NCBI GenBank assembly: GCA_012932295.1
Contig: JAAONU010000016.1
Location: forward strand, 32,654,647-32,718,646
Direction: 5' to 3'
DNA: 64,000 nt
Origin: Cyclina sinensis
Taxonomy: Eukaryota > Mollusca > Bivalvia > Venerida > Veneridae
Shown here: piece after piece, positions 62,116 through 64,000 of the stretch
How the letters are laid out: every line of letters starts with the position of its first letter
Numbering within the stretch: the stretch's first letter is position 1
Notes under the pieces: generated by a model
What the model saw: only the letters and a program-made list of their open reading frames with translations
What the model was told of the DNA's origin: nothing
The model's database searches: none
Made by a program: the position numbers and the translations under genes

Positions 62116-62226
62116 AAAAGTAAAATATTGTGACTTTTATTCAAAATATATAATACAAGAAACAAGGAATTAACTATAAAAAAGCGTAATAAAAAGACTT
62201 TCATACTAACCCTAAAAGATTGAAAT

Positions 62227-63774
62227 ATGAATATTGCTGTAATTTTTTTTCAATTTGTTATGCTTGCTTGCCAAGGTAAATCATTTTCATTTTATTTTCA
62301 CTAAAAACTAAAAAAATGTGTCAGTTTTTGCACCTGGACACATCTCTTATGACATTTTTGCACTTAAATGCACATTTATGAAATTAGTTTAATGAAACCT
62401 CATTTCTAAGGGCTGTTAGCAATGCCACATGTCCTTCAGAGTATTTTTCTGAAAGAAAAAAAACAATATATCACTCGGCAAAAAAATTATAATAGGTAAC
62501 AGAATAAAGTAAAACGAAATGGCGTCATGTAACACCAACAGAGTAAAAGATCCACTTAAATAAGCTTGTATTATTTGATCACATATGAAAGTTTAGCTTT
62601 TCAAAAGGTCTTGTGTCTTTTTCTTACTTGATGCAAATGTTTTGACTATAGTCTTAATAAAAACGAATTTTGTTAAACTTCAGACAGTTGTCCTTTTTGT
62701 AAGATTTGAAAACCAAATTGATCACTCGCTTCCCATAGCGTTATTCTATTTTGTTCTTTAATGTACGGGGCATGATATCCAAAATATTTTCCCCGTGTCC
62801 ATACAGTACTTATATAAACTTTTAGTGTGTGGAAAGCCGGTTCGAAACGAGAAACTCAATGAAGACGTTGCGAGAGGTACCCATGATGATAACATGTACA
62901 AGTTCAACGTATGCAGGTACCCAGCGGATGACGATAAACAAATCACAGAAGTAACAGGTGAGAACAGGCGAGACTACAACGCTACGAGTCTACGAGAGAT
63001 GCGCTACACAACGCGAGAGGAAATCTATGAAATTAATAGAATTATGAAAAATGTAAGTAACAATAGTAATATTCGCATTGATACGATCATTGTTTCACTA
63101 GACGAGATACAGTCGCACTTATTTCCATGTAAATTATTTTTTACTTTTTGTCTAAACTGAATGACTGGAAATAGATTTGTATTTCTATATAGTAGGGTAC
63201 GGATTTAAATTTCTATACAAGACACTAAGATGATTAATTTTCAAAAAGGAGACGATAATTCGCAAGCTTTTGATAATTAACCAAAAATGAAATCTCTCCA
63301 AGGCAAAACAATCAGTGCCTCGATGTTCAGTCACAGAGAAGTTATATTACATAAGGTTAATTATTCTGTCACAGGTGTATGTTCCCATGAAATATATATG
63401 CTTCTATATTCTTTACTTTAATGAAATGATTAACAATGCAAAAAAGTACATACTAGCTGGGAGAAAGAATAAAGAAACGATTTTTTTGGTGTGATATTCA
63501 AATTACATACATTTTTTACTATGTTTATTGTTTAGTTAACGTTGAGAATATCATATTGTATATCGGTTTAAGACATTGCGTAAGAAAGGTCTCTTGCGTT
63601 TGTTTTTATATAATCAAATCTAAAAGACGATGTGAACTCTACGCCTCTTTTACATTTGTATTTCAAAATCTTTAGATGATCAAAGGTCGATGCAAACGTC
63701 AGATACGGAAGCTAAACAAAGAACATTTGGAAGACATCATCAGTATATATTTTACGCCGAACACAGATAGCATG
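62227..63774 (+). CDS. Gene B': secreted Cys-rich protein, three exons seen, cut by window end
   Basis: Exons are 62227-62275, 62826-63052 and 63676-63774, with phases 1, 0 and 0 as in gene B. The fourth exon is expected just past the window, since gene B intron 3 is 266 bp and only 226 bp remain. The signal peptide is MNIAVIFFQFVMLACQ. The 125 residues seen differ from B by a 4-codon insertion (EDVARG region) and altered cysteines: B's KKKC becomes EKL, a new cysteine appears in VCGKP, and the second exon 3 cysteine becomes histidine. YPADDD, NATSLREMRY and EINRIMKN are kept. All splice sites are good and the frame is open, so it is probably functional. Confidence 0.7.
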
Positions 63775-64000
63775 GTGAGTTCTTGCTTCCTTTCTTAAAT
63801 GCATTTGCTCAAGTATCCAGTACGAAATAATAATGTGTCCAAGTTGGCAACTCAGTCTGATACAAAATGTAACTTATCTTCGGCCATTCAGTGAACCAGT
63901 AAAGATAAGATTAGTGTTACTTTATATTGGTAAATTCGACATTTATTTAAAGTAATATGCATTACTCAGATCCTATGTTTACACTAATTTATGAATCTAC

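Larger units (their letters stand above)
54210..64000. repeat. Module 2 of the tandem duplication (pseudogene A' and gene B')
   Basis: Collinear with 41650-52270. Differences: it lacks the 44982-45480 transposon piece and the 47056-49175 AGGTCA repeat; it gained a 1.2-kb repeat inside A' intron 3 (56060-57258), a TG microsatellite region and a different repeat at 60987-61529. The right end is cut by the window. Confidence 0.85.

Overview
This window looks like non-coding-rich bivalve mollusc nuclear DNA. The support is the low GC content, spliceosomal introns with GT..AG borders, TATA boxes and poly(A) signals. In addition there are several interspersed repeats of types I know from clam and mussel genomes: an element beginning ACAAGAGGGC and ending CAGGTGAACTAAAA, an element with ATGCCCCCGAAG / CTTCGGGGGCAT ends, and repeats rich in AGGTCA. 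The species cannot be named from the sequence. No prokaryotic gene, rRNA, CRISPR array or intact tRNA was found.

From 1 to about 41,600 the window is almost entirely repeats. Tandem arrays include a 67-bp array (7.1-8.7 kb), a CpG-rich array with 63-bp units (9.4-10.5 kb), an 8.8-kb satellite of mixed 30/31-bp units with a higher-order period near 1,127 bp (16.4-25.2 kb), an 18-bp array (35.3-35.9 kb) and a 3.8-kb array of 30-bp units with a 390-bp higher-order period (36.9-40.7 kb). Mobile elements include two copies of one tRNA-derived SINE, a MITE with TA-flanked inverted ends, an inverted-repeat element with a tRNA-like core, a hairpin with 99-bp arms and a broken retroelement ORF1-like fragment. 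Two possible gene signals lie here: a compact promoter with a very short first exon at 26.8-27.05 kb, and a 103-codon ORF with a TATA box and poly(A) signal at 29.9-30.5 kb.

From about 41,650 to the end there is a multigene cluster that I do not recognise from any named family. It encodes secreted, cysteine-rich, probably helical proteins of about 230 residues. Each gene has four exons: a signal-peptide exon ending in phase 1, then two phase-0 introns, and a 324-nt last exon. The cluster is two tandem copies of a two-gene module with a period of about 12.2-12.6 kb. Module 1 carries gene A (42014-43744) and gene B (50007-52196). Module 2 carries A' (54583-57753), a decayed pseudogene, and B' (62227 onward), which looks intact but runs off the window before its last exon. 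Both modules contain antisense mariner transposase relics between the two genes, so that relic was present before the duplication. A and B are themselves distant paralogues, as shown by the shared phases, last-exon length and cysteine spacing.

The genes share short upstream regions with a TATA box and GGGATTTYnn-type sites resembling NF-kB half consensus. B and B' are nearly identical in intron flanks and in half of exon 2, yet differ strongly in the other half of exon 2 and in exon 3. This pattern suggests conversion or diversifying selection. A cytokine-like or other secreted immune or reproductive role is a hypothesis only.
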